Assembly: GCF_000142805.1 (NCBI RefSeq)
Contig: NC_013080.1
Coordinates: forward strand, 186,001-250,000
DNA from: Lachancea thermotolerans CBS 6340
Lineage: Eukaryota > Ascomycota > Saccharomycetes > Saccharomycetales > Saccharomycetaceae
Direction: 5' to 3'
DNA: 64,000 bases
Of this stretch, positions 49,169 to 61,565 are shown piece after piece. The translations under genes were made by a program, and so were the position numbers. A model generated the notes under the pieces. It worked only from the letters and a program-made list of their open reading frames with translations, ran no database searches and had not been told where the DNA came from. The stretch's first letter is position 1. Every line of letters starts with the position of its first letter.

Positions 49169-52100
49169 ATGAGCTCTATGACACCCAAAAAGGACGAGGA
49201 GATCCAAGTACCGGGGTCTTCGCCTGTTGAAGATACCAAAGTTGCATCCTCATCACCTTTAAAAACCGATAGCTCGACAGCGGCGCTTTTACGCGACAAG
49301 TTCGTCTACAAGCCCTTAGAGAGGCGCGAACTTGGCGCGAACCTGAAAAATGGTTCTGGCGATAACGCCAGTGATAATTCTGGAGGGCACTCAGATGCGG
49401 ACGTTGCAAAACTTATTAACGAGTACCCAGACTTCTCCGAAACGCTGGTAAAGGCTGTTTTCAAGTCCAATTCGTACGACTTGAATTTGACTCGCGAGCG
49501 TTTGCGGCGGATTCATTCACAGAAAAGCTCGCGCTCATGGGCCTGGAGGCCAGGTGAGAAGAAGCCCACAAGTCGCTTAATGTCCCTAGGCAGCTACTCG
49601 GATTCCGTTAATACCAGCTCAAATGGCGGCCATGTGCCAAGGCACTCTAGCACCATCGTGGCATCACCCGAGAAGTCATCGAAAGTTACTTTGGAGAAGC
49701 AGAAGACGTCAATCTTTGACCGTTATTCCCATGTCATGAACCAACGTCACAAACCCACGATGGAATCGGTCGTAGTTGACCCTTCGACTATATCACAACT
49801 AGAGCCCTCGACAAGAAAAAGGAGGAAGTTACTGCGTGCTGATGATCCAAATCGGGATCCTTCCATGGCTGCTATTTCGAATACAAAAAAATCATCAGTA
49901 TCACTTTCTGATGAAGACGAAGATGAAATCAGTGGAGACGAGAACGTCAGCGGCGAGGATTATCAAGAGTACACCCCAGATGTTAATATTGATGACGAAA
50001 TTTTAAAGTTTATTAATGATGCGGATGAAAAGGACATTGCTGACGTCGCTGACACCACTCTTGATAAGGCTAGTATGGTCGTCAAAAGCAGACCCTTTAA
50101 AAGTTTGGTTGAATTCAGCCAAATGGACTTTTTAACCGAGCAGGAAATACAAAAGCAGCAAGAAAAGAAAAAATCATCCAGACGGGGACAACAGAAAAAA
50201 GACGGTGATAAGCTGCTTGACAAAATGATACAGACAATGAAAGGATACAACGCTATAGATTCTTTGATTAAAAGGTGCTCATCTTATGGTAGCTTAATTG
50301 CTTCCCAGATACAAAAATGGGGCGTGAACGTCGAAGATATCCAGAGTGGTGAGCTCAATTTCATTGACATTGGAGATGATGAAAGCGAAAGTGACGAAGG
50401 TGCCGAGATCGGTATTACTCAAGAAAGTGGTAGTACTGGGATTACAAAGAAGTCGGGGAAAACAAAGAAAAGCGGCGACGAAAGCGATTTTGATGATGAA
50501 GAGGACGACTACCAAGATAGTGAGGACGAAGATTATGGAAGTCGAAGAACAAGACATTCAGGCCGCGGAAGGGGAAGACCAAAACACAAAAACGTCAAAT
50601 TTTTCAAGCAGAAACCTAAACTTCTTTCTCCTGATGTTACCTTGAAAGATTATCAGCAAACTGGTATCAATTGGCTAAACCTTTTATACCAAAACAATAT
50701 GTCATGCATATTAGCGGATGAGATGGGACTTGGTAAAACCTGCCAGGTCATTGCATTTTTATCTTACCTCAAGCAGAACAATGAACATGGACCTCATCTG
50801 GTTGTAGTACCGTCATCAACTTTAGAGAATTGGTTGAGAGAATTCAACAAGTTCTGTCCCGATATGAAGATCGAGCCATACTACGGCTCTCAGCAAGAAA
50901 GAGCAGAGCTGCGTGATATACTGGAAGACAACGATGGTCAGTACGATGTTATTGTGACAACTTACAATCTGGCCTCTGGTAATAAGCATGATGTTTCTTT
51001 CTTAAAAAATCGCGGCTTCAACGCAGTGATCTATGACGAGGGACACATGCTAAAAAACTCGATGTCCGAGCGGTTCAACAAACTCATGAAGATCGAAGCG
51101 AATTTTAGGCTGCTGTTAACTGGCACACCGCTCCAAAACAATCTGAAAGAACTAATGTCTCTCCTTGAATTCATCATGCCTAACTTGTTCGTCTCTAAAA
51201 AGAGCGATTTGTCGGCTGTTTTTAGGCAAAGAGCCAGAACCTCAGATTCCAACAAAGACTATAATCCACTGCTTGCACAGGAAGCGATTGCTAGGGCCAA
51301 AACTATGATGAAACCTTTCATTTTGAGGAGGCGAAAGGATCAGGTTTTGAAGCACTTACCACATAAGCATTCTAAGATAGAATATTGTGAGATGACAGAC
51401 GTTCAACGCTCTATTTACAACAAGGAAATTCAGCAGGTTCTAGAGCATAAGAAAATGGTTAAAGAGAGAGAAGAAAGAGGCGAGACGGCACCTCTTCCAA
51501 GCAAAAATGGGGGTGCTCAAGCCTCTAAAAATCTGATTATGTCTTTAAGGAAGGCATCGCTCCACCCGCTATTGTTCAGGCATATTTATGATGACAAGGT
51601 GCTCGACAAGATGAGCCGAGCCATCTTAAAGGAACCTGAATACGCAGAAAATGGTAATAAAGAATATATTCAGGAAGACATGAGCTACCTAAATGACTTT
51701 GAACTACACAGGCTCTGTTTGAAGTTTCCCAAGTCTTTAGGTAAATTTCAGCTGAAGAATGATGAGTGGATGGAGTCTGGAAAAATCGGCGCTCTTGGAA
51801 AATTACTCAAAGATATTATTGAGCACAAAAAGGAGAAGGTTTTGGTTTTCTCGCTTTTCACACAGATGCTTGATATCTTGGAGATGGCCCTGACCACACT
51901 GAATATTAACTTTCTTCGTTTAGATGGCTCAACTCAGGTCAATGACCGCCAAGCACTGATTGATAAATTTTATGAAGACGAAAGTATTCCTGTATTTATT
52001 CTTTCGACAAAAGCAGGCGGCTTCGGTATCAATCTTGTGTGTGCTAACCACGTCATTATTTTTGATCAAAGCTTCAACCCACACGATGACAAACAAGCGG

Positions 52101-52312
52101 CAGATAGATCACATCGTGTTGGGCAGACGAAAACAGTTCACATCACTACCCTCGTTACGCGCAACTCCATAGAGGAAAAGATCCTGCAGCTGGCAAAGAA
52201 CAAGCTTGCGCTAGATACTTACATCAGCGAGGATGACAATAAAGCTACGGAAGCGCTTGAAAACAAGGTGAGCGACATGCTCGAGGATATAATTTACGAT
52301 GAAAGCAAATAG
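49169..52312 (+). CDS. FUN30: Snf2-family chromatin remodeller Fun30 (SMARCAD1-like)
   Basis: ATP-dependent nucleosome remodeller acting in silencing and DNA-end resection. 1047 aa (S. cerevisiae 1131). A CUE ubiquitin-binding motif lies at ~76-115 (DADVAKLINEYPDFSETLVK). The linker is Ser/Asp/Glu-rich with a basic patch (RTRHSGRGRGRPKHKN). The Snf2 ATPase has motif I DEMGLGKT (~517), motif II DEGH (~622; the DEGH variant is typical of this subfamily) and the motif VI segment QAADRSHRVGQTK (~977). SP/TP sites in the N-terminal region could be Cdk sites that bind Dpb11, as in yeast. The stop lies close to the low-confidence minus-strand frame at 52211-52471. Confidence 0.98.
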   Translation: MSSMTPKKDEEIQVPGSSPVEDTKVASSSPLKTDSSTAALLRDKFVYKPLERRELGANLKNGSGDNASDNSGGHSDADVAKLINEYPDFSETLVKAVFKSNSYDLNLTRERLRRIHSQKSSRSWAWRPGEKKPTSRLMSLGSYSDSVNTSSNGGHVPRHSSTIVASPEKSSKVTLEKQKTSIFDRYSHVMNQRHKPTMESVVVDPSTISQLEPSTRKRRKLLRADDPNRDPSMAAISNTKKSSVSLSDEDEDEISGDENVSGEDYQEYTPDVNIDDEILKFINDADEKDIADVADTTLDKASMVVKSRPFKSLVEFSQMDFLTEQEIQKQQEKKKSSRRGQQKKDGDKLLDKMIQTMKGYNAIDSLIKRCSSYGSLIASQIQKWGVNVEDIQSGELNFIDIGDDESESDEGAEIGITQESGSTGITKKSGKTKKSGDESDFDDEEDDYQDSEDEDYGSRRTRHSGRGRGRPKHKNVKFFKQKPKLLSPDVTLKDYQQTGINWLNLLYQNNMSCILADEMGLGKTCQVIAFLSYLKQNNEHGPHLVVVPSSTLENWLREFNKFCPDMKIEPYYGSQQERAELRDILEDNDGQYDVIVTTYNLASGNKHDVSFLKNRGFNAVIYDEGHMLKNSMSERFNKLMKIEANFRLLLTGTPLQNNLKELMSLLEFIMPNLFVSKKSDLSAVFRQRARTSDSNKDYNPLLAQEAIARAKTMMKPFILRRRKDQVLKHLPHKHSKIEYCEMTDVQRSIYNKEIQQVLEHKKMVKEREERGETAPLPSKNGGAQASKNLIMSLRKASLHPLLFRHIYDDKVLDKMSRAILKEPEYAENGNKEYIQEDMSYLNDFELHRLCLKFPKSLGKFQLKNDEWMESGKIGALGKLLKDIIEHKKEKVLVFSLFTQMLDILEMALTTLNINFLRLDGSTQVNDRQALIDKFYEDESIPVFILSTKAGGFGINLVCANHVIIFDQSFNPHDDKQAADRSHRVGQTKTVHITTLVTRNSIEEKILQLAKNKLALDTYISEDDNKATEALENKVSDMLEDIIYDESK

Positions 52313-52471
52313 CATCAATGCACCAGCTGCATTGTTTGCCCAAAGCTTACTGAACTTTCCAGGCGTACTACCAGCTCTGTCTAAGAATAGTGTATGCAGC
52401 ATCCCGTACATAAAGACATACACAACAATGATCTCGATAACTTTTAAAGCCTCGTTATCACGATCAAACAA
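52211..52471 (-). CDS. Possible small two-span membrane protein, overlapping FUN30 3' end
   Basis: 86 codons from an ATG at 52471. Predicted spans are VIEIIVVYVFMYGMLHTLFL and ALMLFAFIVNYILEHVAHLV, separated by a polar turn (RAGSTPGKFSKLWANN). The last ~33 codons are antisense to the FUN30 C-terminus. The first ~53 use otherwise gene-free DNA. I know of no homologue. It may be a chance open frame; the hydrophobic pattern and plausible start are the only support. Confidence 0.25.
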   Translation of the reverse strand: MFDRDNEALKVIEIIVVYVFMYGMLHTLFLDRAGSTPGKFSKLWANNAAGALMLFAFIVNYILEHVAHLVFKRFRSFIVILADVSI

Positions 52472-52728
52472 CTTTTAAGCCGAGAACTGAGAGCAGTTTT
52501 TTTGTGACAGCAGCCTATCGTTACGAGTCGGAGGCATTTGAGGCAACCCATAACTTTGGGAACGGTTTGGTTTCAGACCAATAATCAGATCTTTGATAAG
52601 CGAACGCCTCTACGTTGAGTCGCAAAAAACAGTATATTTTAGTACTTGCAGCACCAAAGGGTTCAAATCTATACTTGACCCGTTTTAACTTTGGTTGAGC
52701 CCTAAGGAACCTTCTCTTGTTATTGAAA
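52313..52728. other. Intergenic between FUN30 and MED15
   Basis: About 415 bp in tandem orientation: FUN30 3' UTR and MED15 promoter, plus the weak minus-strand frame listed separately. GGGTTCAAATC near 52660 looks like a tRNA B box, but its flanks do not form a T-stem and no A box lies at the right distance. Confidence 0.5.
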
Positions 52729-55989
<3,261 letters not shown>

Positions 55990-56226
55990 GTCTAAAGAGA
56001 GTCTCCAGAATATTTAGCAGTTTTTAATTTGAATTATCTTTACTATGTGTTAAGCCGTGTGCAGTGCTGTGGAGACAATGGCTTTCACTTTAAGTCTAGT
56101 GAGATATTACCTCCCGAGAACGTCAGGCTATATAAAAACGCTTAACTCGTCACACCATAGCCAAATCGTGGAGTTGGTAGCTCAATCCTTTTACCAACAT
56201 TCTAGCGGACACTTTGCACCCCAGCA

Positions 56227-57681
56227 ATGGTCGGAGAGTATCCAAAATTTCCACAATTCTCGAGATCCGAGATAAGCGAACAACTGGTCCCAGAGATCAG
56301 GCATTGGGCTTTGACTAATGGGCTAGTTATGTATCCACCAAACCCTAACTTTGTCCAGGGAGCAGTTGCCCCTACCACTTTGTATCCTACACCTTTTCCC
56401 AGACAGAGCTTCGACCAGGCTATTTCGGTTCAAACTCTTTACAACGGATTATATGCCAAGATCGCGCAAGATCAAGATGGATGGCTAAGTAAAGAGATTG
56501 AATCGCTAGCCGAATTCGATCCTGAGTTTACAGGAAGGCTTTGGAACCTTTATGTCCAGGCCAAAGAAAAGGGGATTAGTCAAAAACTGGCATTGGGGGT
56601 ATTCAGATCAGACTACCTCTTAGATGTTGGGAACTTAGAAGTCAAGCAGGTCGAGTTTAATACTGTTTCAGTATCTTTCGGAGGCTTATCAACGAGGGTT
56701 GGCCAGCTTCATAAGTTCTTGAATGACTCAGGTAGATATTCAGGAGGTAGTGGGCGGCCCTTTTACCGAGAAGAAATACCGGTATCAGATTCGGCCTTTC
56801 TACTAGCCAAATCACTGGCCGACGCAGCGCATCACTTTCAAGCAAGCAACGATACTACTATTGTGGCTTTTGTTGTCCAAAAAGGTGAAAGAAATGTTTT
56901 TGACCAACGTATTTTGGAATACAACCTTTTTGAGCATTTTGGGATAAAATCTGTCAGACTCACAATCCATGAGGTCAATACCAAAACTTTTGTGGACCCT
57001 GATACTAGCCGTATTTACTATAAGCCCTCAGGGGAAGAGATATCCGTGGTTTATTTTAGAGCTGGGTATTCTCCAAGCGATTTTGTGGAAGAGCAGGATT
57101 GGCAGAACAGATTGACTTTGGAGACGAGCTACGCTATAAAGGCCCCCAATCTCTTAACGCAGTTAGCTGGTGCTAAGAAAATACAACAGCTCTTAACAGA
57201 CGAAAGCATACTGCAATGTTTTATAAGCGATGCAAGCGCTAGGCGTAAGTTAGGTTCTTCCTTTGTTAAAATTCATCCAATGGATAACTCAGAAGCTGGC
57301 TTGAGCGCGAGAAAGCTGGCACTTAAAAGTCCTGAAAGGTTTGTTTTAAAGCCTCAGAGGGAAGGTGGCGGCAACAACATCTATAAGGGAGATATTCCTG
57401 CGTTTCTTAGAAGTATCCCCGAGCAGGACTGGAGTGGCTACATTCTTATGGAGCTGATCAAACCAAAGCCAACCACCGAGAACTTCGTTGTCAAAGCGGA
57501 TCAATTTGCTCAAGAACCAATTTTGAGTGAATTGGGCATATTCGGCTACGTTTTATTTGATGAGTCAACAATCTACCTAAACGAGTATGCAGGTTGGCTT
57601 TTGAGATCAAAGTCTAGCTCTTCCGATGAGGGTGGAGTGGCAGCAGGCTTTGGATGTGTTGATAGCGTTGTTTTGTACTAG
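56227..57681 (+). CDS. GSH2: Glutathione synthetase
   Basis: ATP-dependent ligase joining gamma-glutamylcysteine and glycine, the last step of glutathione synthesis, cytosolic. 484 aa (S. cerevisiae 491). The N-terminus MVGEYPKFPQFSRSEISEQL leads into HWALTNGLVMYPP. Substrate-binding VKQVEFNTVSVSFGGLSTRV is present. The glycine-rich ATP lid is LKPQREGGGNNIYKGDIP (~373-390). The end, GVAAGFGCVDSVVLY, matches the family's conserved A-A-G-F-G-x-x-D-S. No Yap1 site (TTACTAA-type) was noticed upstream. Its stop is only 9 bp from the stop of the convergent RRT8, so their transcripts must overlap. Confidence 0.98.
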   Translation: MVGEYPKFPQFSRSEISEQLVPEIRHWALTNGLVMYPPNPNFVQGAVAPTTLYPTPFPRQSFDQAISVQTLYNGLYAKIAQDQDGWLSKEIESLAEFDPEFTGRLWNLYVQAKEKGISQKLALGVFRSDYLLDVGNLEVKQVEFNTVSVSFGGLSTRVGQLHKFLNDSGRYSGGSGRPFYREEIPVSDSAFLLAKSLADAAHHFQASNDTTIVAFVVQKGERNVFDQRILEYNLFEHFGIKSVRLTIHEVNTKTFVDPDTSRIYYKPSGEEISVVYFRAGYSPSDFVEEQDWQNRLTLETSYAIKAPNLLTQLAGAKKIQQLLTDESILQCFISDASARRKLGSSFVKIHPMDNSEAGLSARKLALKSPERFVLKPQREGGGNNIYKGDIPAFLRSIPEQDWSGYILMELIKPKPTTENFVVKADQFAQEPILSELGIFGYVLFDESTIYLNEYAGWLLRSKSSSSDEGGVAAGFGCVDSVVLY

Positions 57682-57690
57682 CTCCCTATT

Positions 57691-58697
57691 TCAAGCATTT
57701 ATAGACATTTCACCTTTCTTCAGCTCATTTGATGCCCATAACGCACCTGCTATCACATTGCTCGGAATGGTGATGATAGACATTATTGGTATCAGTTCCA
57801 ACAACCCAGCCATCATTCCAAAGGCAGTATACTGCCCAAGGTGTTCATAGAACTTGTCTTTGAGCTGGCTTCCACTTAGATTTTTGAGCACATAGAACCT
57901 TTTACCATAAGAAAACCCTCTTGTAGGACTGAGAAGTTGATTGACGATTGTGGGTCCCACAATTGGAATCAGTGAAAGCATACTCAAAGCAACTTTGGAG
58001 CTTAACGAAAACATCAGAGAAACTGTTTTGGAAGGAAAAACTACCAACCAAAATTCCAGAGACCGCCACGAAGCTTGCTTTGGTGATGTGACAGGTAGAT
58101 GTTTTGCTCTTTCTAAGAACTCAGCATGGCCTAGTTTTGTTAATGTTGCGTCAAATATACTGTCGGCAAATATAGGCGCTATCAGTATATTTGTGAGTGT
58201 AATAGCTAAAGCATTGGACTGCAACAACCATTGAATGTGCACAATCACGAAACCTACGGGTCCCAATGTGCTAACAGCCCAGATTAACAAAATAGGCAAT
58301 AGGAAGAGGTAATAAAGAACAGCGACAGTGACGAATATGAATGCGAAGCAGAAAGCCAGAACAAAACTGTACAGCCAAAAAGAAGGAGTAACCACAAACC
58401 TTAAAAACCCCTAGTAAACGTTAGTAAACAAAAGACTTGGCTGTCTTACCTTGGCATTGAATGGGTTTCTTTGGAACGTACTAGAACGGGGTAGACATAA
58501 GTTTGGTCCACAAAAAGCCCAAATAAAAAATTCTTTCTCACATAGCTCACACGGCGTCTGAGCTTTACCGCAAGCGCCTGTACAAAAGTCTCTCTTCTGA
58601 GTCTCTTTACCAAGTGCACTTCAGCTTCGGCAGGGGCCGTTGTTGCGGCTGTTGCGGAGTTGTTGTTTAGCGGCGCTACTAAATGAGCATCTGACAT
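57691..58697 (-). CDS. RRT8: Rrt8/Lds-family membrane protein, copy A, one intron
   Basis: Multi-span membrane protein of the EI24-like Rrt8/Lds1/Lds2 family, which in S. cerevisiae localises to lipid droplets and acts in the dityrosine spore wall. Exon 1 is 58697-58482 and exon 2 is 58410-57691; the intron is 71 bp, phase 0. Splice signals are GTACGT, TACTAAC and ACTAG. The product is 311 aa. Exon 1 ends ..VDQTYVYPVL and exon 2 starts GFLRFVVTPSFW. About four hydrophobic spans follow. The conserved core is LGPVGFVIVHIQWLLQSNAL, and near the end comes FGMMAGLLELIPIMSIITIP. Convergent with GSH2 at 9 bp. By position (next to GSH2) this is the RRT8 orthologue. The family is confident; the one-to-one name less so. 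Confidence 0.85.
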
Positions 58698-58833
58698 GTG
58701 TTAATGGTGACAAATAGCCTTGATGTGACAAAGGGTGAACTTTGCTTGAATTCGCGCCTTTTCTTATAGCGCTTGTTCCGGGAGAAACATTTTTGGATTG
58801 AAGGACACTAAAAAGCTAAAAATGAAACATAAA

Positions 58834-59816
58834 CTAAATGCTAGATAAAGAACTATTTTCGAATGATTGGGACTGCTCCAAGACGCAAATACCGCTCCCC
58901 AAAAAGTTACTTGTAATTGTAATCCCGGAAAGTATTGGTATTAATTCTAATGCTCCGCTCACTATGCCGAATGCTGTAAACTTGCCAATTTCTCGGTAAA
59001 ATTCGTCTCTGCCTCTCTTTTCAAGAGCTTTCCGCCTAGCCAGGTGAATGAGGTAGTAATCATAGCCTATTGGTGCAGACCTCAAAAGTTTAGCGAGAAC
59101 AATCCCAATAATTGGAATAAGAGAGATGCAGAGTAGCACTGAAAAGATTATGAAGTGCGCCATGGTTTTTGCAGCAAATATAGATAAACTTTGGGTCCAG
59201 TTTCGTTTCTCGAGAACAACGGGATAAGCTGGCTGGTGCAGCCTTCTTATATTTTCTTTTGGGGTGCCTTTGTCTGTGAATAACTTTTCAAGGATCGCGG
59301 CAGCATGTCCTAAACAACCAACCCGAGTGACTGATGTGGCATACAAATTGACGTGCAGCATGGAGTGTACTACTGCGATAGTAATACCAAGAGGGCCAAA
59401 CAGTACTGTACTGATACCCAGAACAAATGGGAACAAAGTGAAGTAATACAGTAGAGTAAAGAGCAAAAACTTAGACACATAGATGAGGAAAATTATCATT
59501 GCTTCATTCCAGTAAATAGCGGAGCAGAAAAGGTGGCATATGCCCTATATTTTATGCAATGTTAGGTATTCTTTCGGGGATACAGGCATATCTTGAATAT
59601 GGATAGGTGGCATAAAATTCATACTCTGAGAGGATATAAGTAGTACCGAGGCTTAAACAAGTCGGTGAAGAAGCTGTCAGTGGCAAGAGCTGTTCTCTTG
59701 TTCCATGCTTCAAGTTTCGCCAGTAGAAACAACTGGTAGCTTGTCAGAACATTCCGCTTTTTCGAATTGTCGGTTCTTGAGTCTCGGCGGCCACTTGGAA
59801 GCATTATTGAAGCCAT
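58834..59816 (-). CDS. Rrt8/Lds-family membrane protein, copy B, one intron
   Basis: Second tandem member. Exon 1 is 59816-59625 and exon 2 is 59544-58834. The 80-bp intron (phase 0) has GTATGA, ACCTAAC and ATATAG. The product is 300 aa. Exon 1 ends PRYYLYPLR and exon 2 begins GICHLFCSAIYWNE, matching the join in copies A and C. Core features are FGPLGITIAVVHSMLHVNLY and FGIVSGALELIPILSGITIT. The splice model is supported because exon 1 alone stops right after the intron start and exon 2 lacks an early ATG at the expected place. A GTCACAAAA mid-sporulation-type site lies 55 bp upstream of the ATG. This copy has no obvious S. cerevisiae counterpart by position (RRT8 and LDS2 take the flanks). 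Confidence 0.85.
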
Positions 59817-59870
59817 TTTGAGTGACGGTTGCTATTCCAGAGTACTTATCAATGTCTTCTTGTTAGTCCT

Positions 59871-59879
59871 GTCACAAAA
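59871..59879 (+). promoter_or_regulatory. Mid-sporulation element (Ndt80-type) upstream of copy B
   Basis: GTCACAAAA fits the MSE consensus gNCRCAAAW, 55 bp before the ATG of copy B. LDS genes of S. cerevisiae are induced in sporulation, so an Ndt80 site is plausible. Motif match only. Confidence 0.45.
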
Positions 59880-60018
59880 ATGTAATAATGATAAACGTTA
59901 AAAAGAATCAGACCTACGATTATAAACGAAGGTTAGGACTTCGGTATCTAAGACAAGCCATGAAGCGAGCATAGGATTCGGAATCTATTTAGCCATTATG
60001 AAACTGGATGTACAACGC

Positions 60019-61056
60019 TCAAGAAAAGGTCCTGGCGTTTTCAAGGTGTGATTCAAGGGTCACAGGGACCAGGGATTCAGAATCTAGGGTTTTGATTGCA
60101 AATAAGCCACTACCAACCATGTTCGAGGAATATGTGAATCCTGAAACGAAAGGCAAGACTTCCAGTTGTCCTGCCACGAATCCAAAAGACACGTAAGTCC
60201 CGAAATTAAGGTAAAACTCGTCGTTTCTTTGCTTGTTGTCAAGCTTCTTTAGACGCAAGAAGCGGGAAAAGTAAATACGCGCGATGAAAGGGGAAATAAG
60301 GGCGTTGAATATAATTGGTCCCGCAATAGGGATGAAGGAAATGGAGAGCAGTGCCACTATACTTAGAAACCCGAGCGTATAAACTGCGATTCTCCAAGGG
60401 AGGTAGTTGAGCCAGAAGTAGTAGGTGTTGAAAGGCACGTAAAATCTAACAGGAAGCGTAGGCTTCTGTAGCGCCGTCTTGACAAAAGCCTCCTTGCCAT
60501 TTTTTATGAGGCATTCGTCGAACAGCGGGTTGTTCAACTGCGTAGTTCTCATCACCATCATTGCTAGCATATTGGACTGCAAAAGGAACTGGACGTAGGC
60601 AACTGCCAACCCTAACGGTCCCAAGAACGCAAAGCATGCTAGGTACATTGGCAGTATAGTCAGGAAATACAGCAATGCTGTTGTGAGGTATAGCACCAGA
60701 TAAAACCCAAAACATCTTGCGGAGCTGAAGAAATAAATACCACTACTGAACAGTTCAGATATACCCTAGTATGCAAAGTTAGTACGAAGGAGTAACCTCT
60801 TTATTTTTTTAAGGGTGGCAGAAGTCCGTACTCTTATTGGGTATTGGTAGGCACCTGTTTGTACCAGCTCTCTCCAGAAGTTAATCGTCACCGCCTCGGA
60901 GCGCTCTCTTATGAGTTTGCCCTTTGCCTCTATAAACCCCAGAGTCAAATCCCGAAAACCTGTTGGAACATCCTTCTCCTTCTCAGACTGTTGTCCGCCA
61001 TATTTAAACACTAAGCCGCCGATGCCGCTTAGCACCAAAGATCCTGTGAAACTCAT
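60019..61056 (-). CDS. LDS2: Rrt8/Lds-family membrane protein, copy C, one intron
   Basis: Third tandem member, next to PSK1/PSK2 as LDS1 and LDS2 are in S. cerevisiae. Exon 1 is 61056-60832 and exon 2 is 60765-60019. The 66-bp intron (phase 0) has GTACGG, TACTAAC and ACTAG. The product is 323 aa. Exon 1 ends GAYQYPIR and exon 2 starts GISELFSSGIYFF. Core features are LGPLGLAVAYVQFLLQSNML and FGFVAGQLEVLPFVSGFTYS. Four or five hydrophobic spans are present. The tail is charged. A GACACAAAA mid-sporulation-type site lies ~150 bp upstream. The name is positional; all three copies could derive from one ancestor. Confidence 0.85.
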
Positions 61057-61565
61057 GTGTTAACTAGGAGATTGACTATAAAGAACAGTGATCGGAGATT
61101 CTCGAGTATCGCAAGGTTTCCGAAGTCTGAAGTTGAGTAGAAAGTGGGATCTTTGGAAAGCTTGTTTACCGCCGACCACTCGACTATTTATACTTGACCC
61201 CTAGATGTGACACAAAACCAACTTCGTGCGGCGTGCTTCTTTTGTGGTATCCGTACCTAACTATCTGAGATAAACATCAAAAATTTCAACCAAGAGAGGT
61301 GATGACTTTAAAACTCAAGGATTGAAAGGACCTGCATAGCCTTGAGGTCACTGTCAAGACATATCGCAGCGAGTCTGTGACGCCAATCAAGTGACCATAA
61401 ATAAAGGGATCCTTTCGAAAGCTAGGAGGTCTTTGAAGCTGTAGCATAAGGCAAAGAAGCGGGCACCCGAACGAAATCAGTGAAGATCACTGAAGGAGGG
61501 GTCACTTTGTTTACCATCAAGGGACTTCGAGACCGCGGTATCCAAAAACAAGGAAACTTTTGTGT
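61057..61565. other. Intergenic: divergent copy C/PSK promoters
   Basis: About 510 bp holding the MSE match above and no supported gene. A frame from 61480 overlaps the PSK start in another frame and is a shadow. Confidence 0.5.
61209..61217 (+). promoter_or_regulatory. Mid-sporulation element (Ndt80-type) upstream of copy C
   Basis: GACACAAAA fits gNCRCAAAW, ~150 bp before the copy C ATG and ~350 bp before PSK. It could serve either gene of this divergent pair. Motif match only. Confidence 0.35.

Noticed and set aside
52655-52675. GGGTTCAAATC resembling a tRNA B box
   Set aside because: No T-stem pairing, no A box and no acceptor stem.
6788-52728. Longer starts from TTG or GTG for MIP1, GIP4, DRS2, LTE1, PMT2, the zinc-cluster gene and MED15
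   Set aside because: A true ATG lies a few codons downstream in each, and yeast initiates almost only at AUG; the ATGs fit presequence or family starts.
56057-56275. 72-codon frame ahead of GSH2
   Set aside because: It overlaps the GSH2 start in another frame, with no motif; GSH2 itself begins well at 56227.
58411-58446. An alternative splice model for copy A using GTAAGA as donor and TTTTTAAG as a second AAG acceptor
   Set aside because: It is in frame, but GTACGT at 58481 to ACTAG at 58411 gives canonical ends and the same exon join (YP-x-L|G) as copies B and C.
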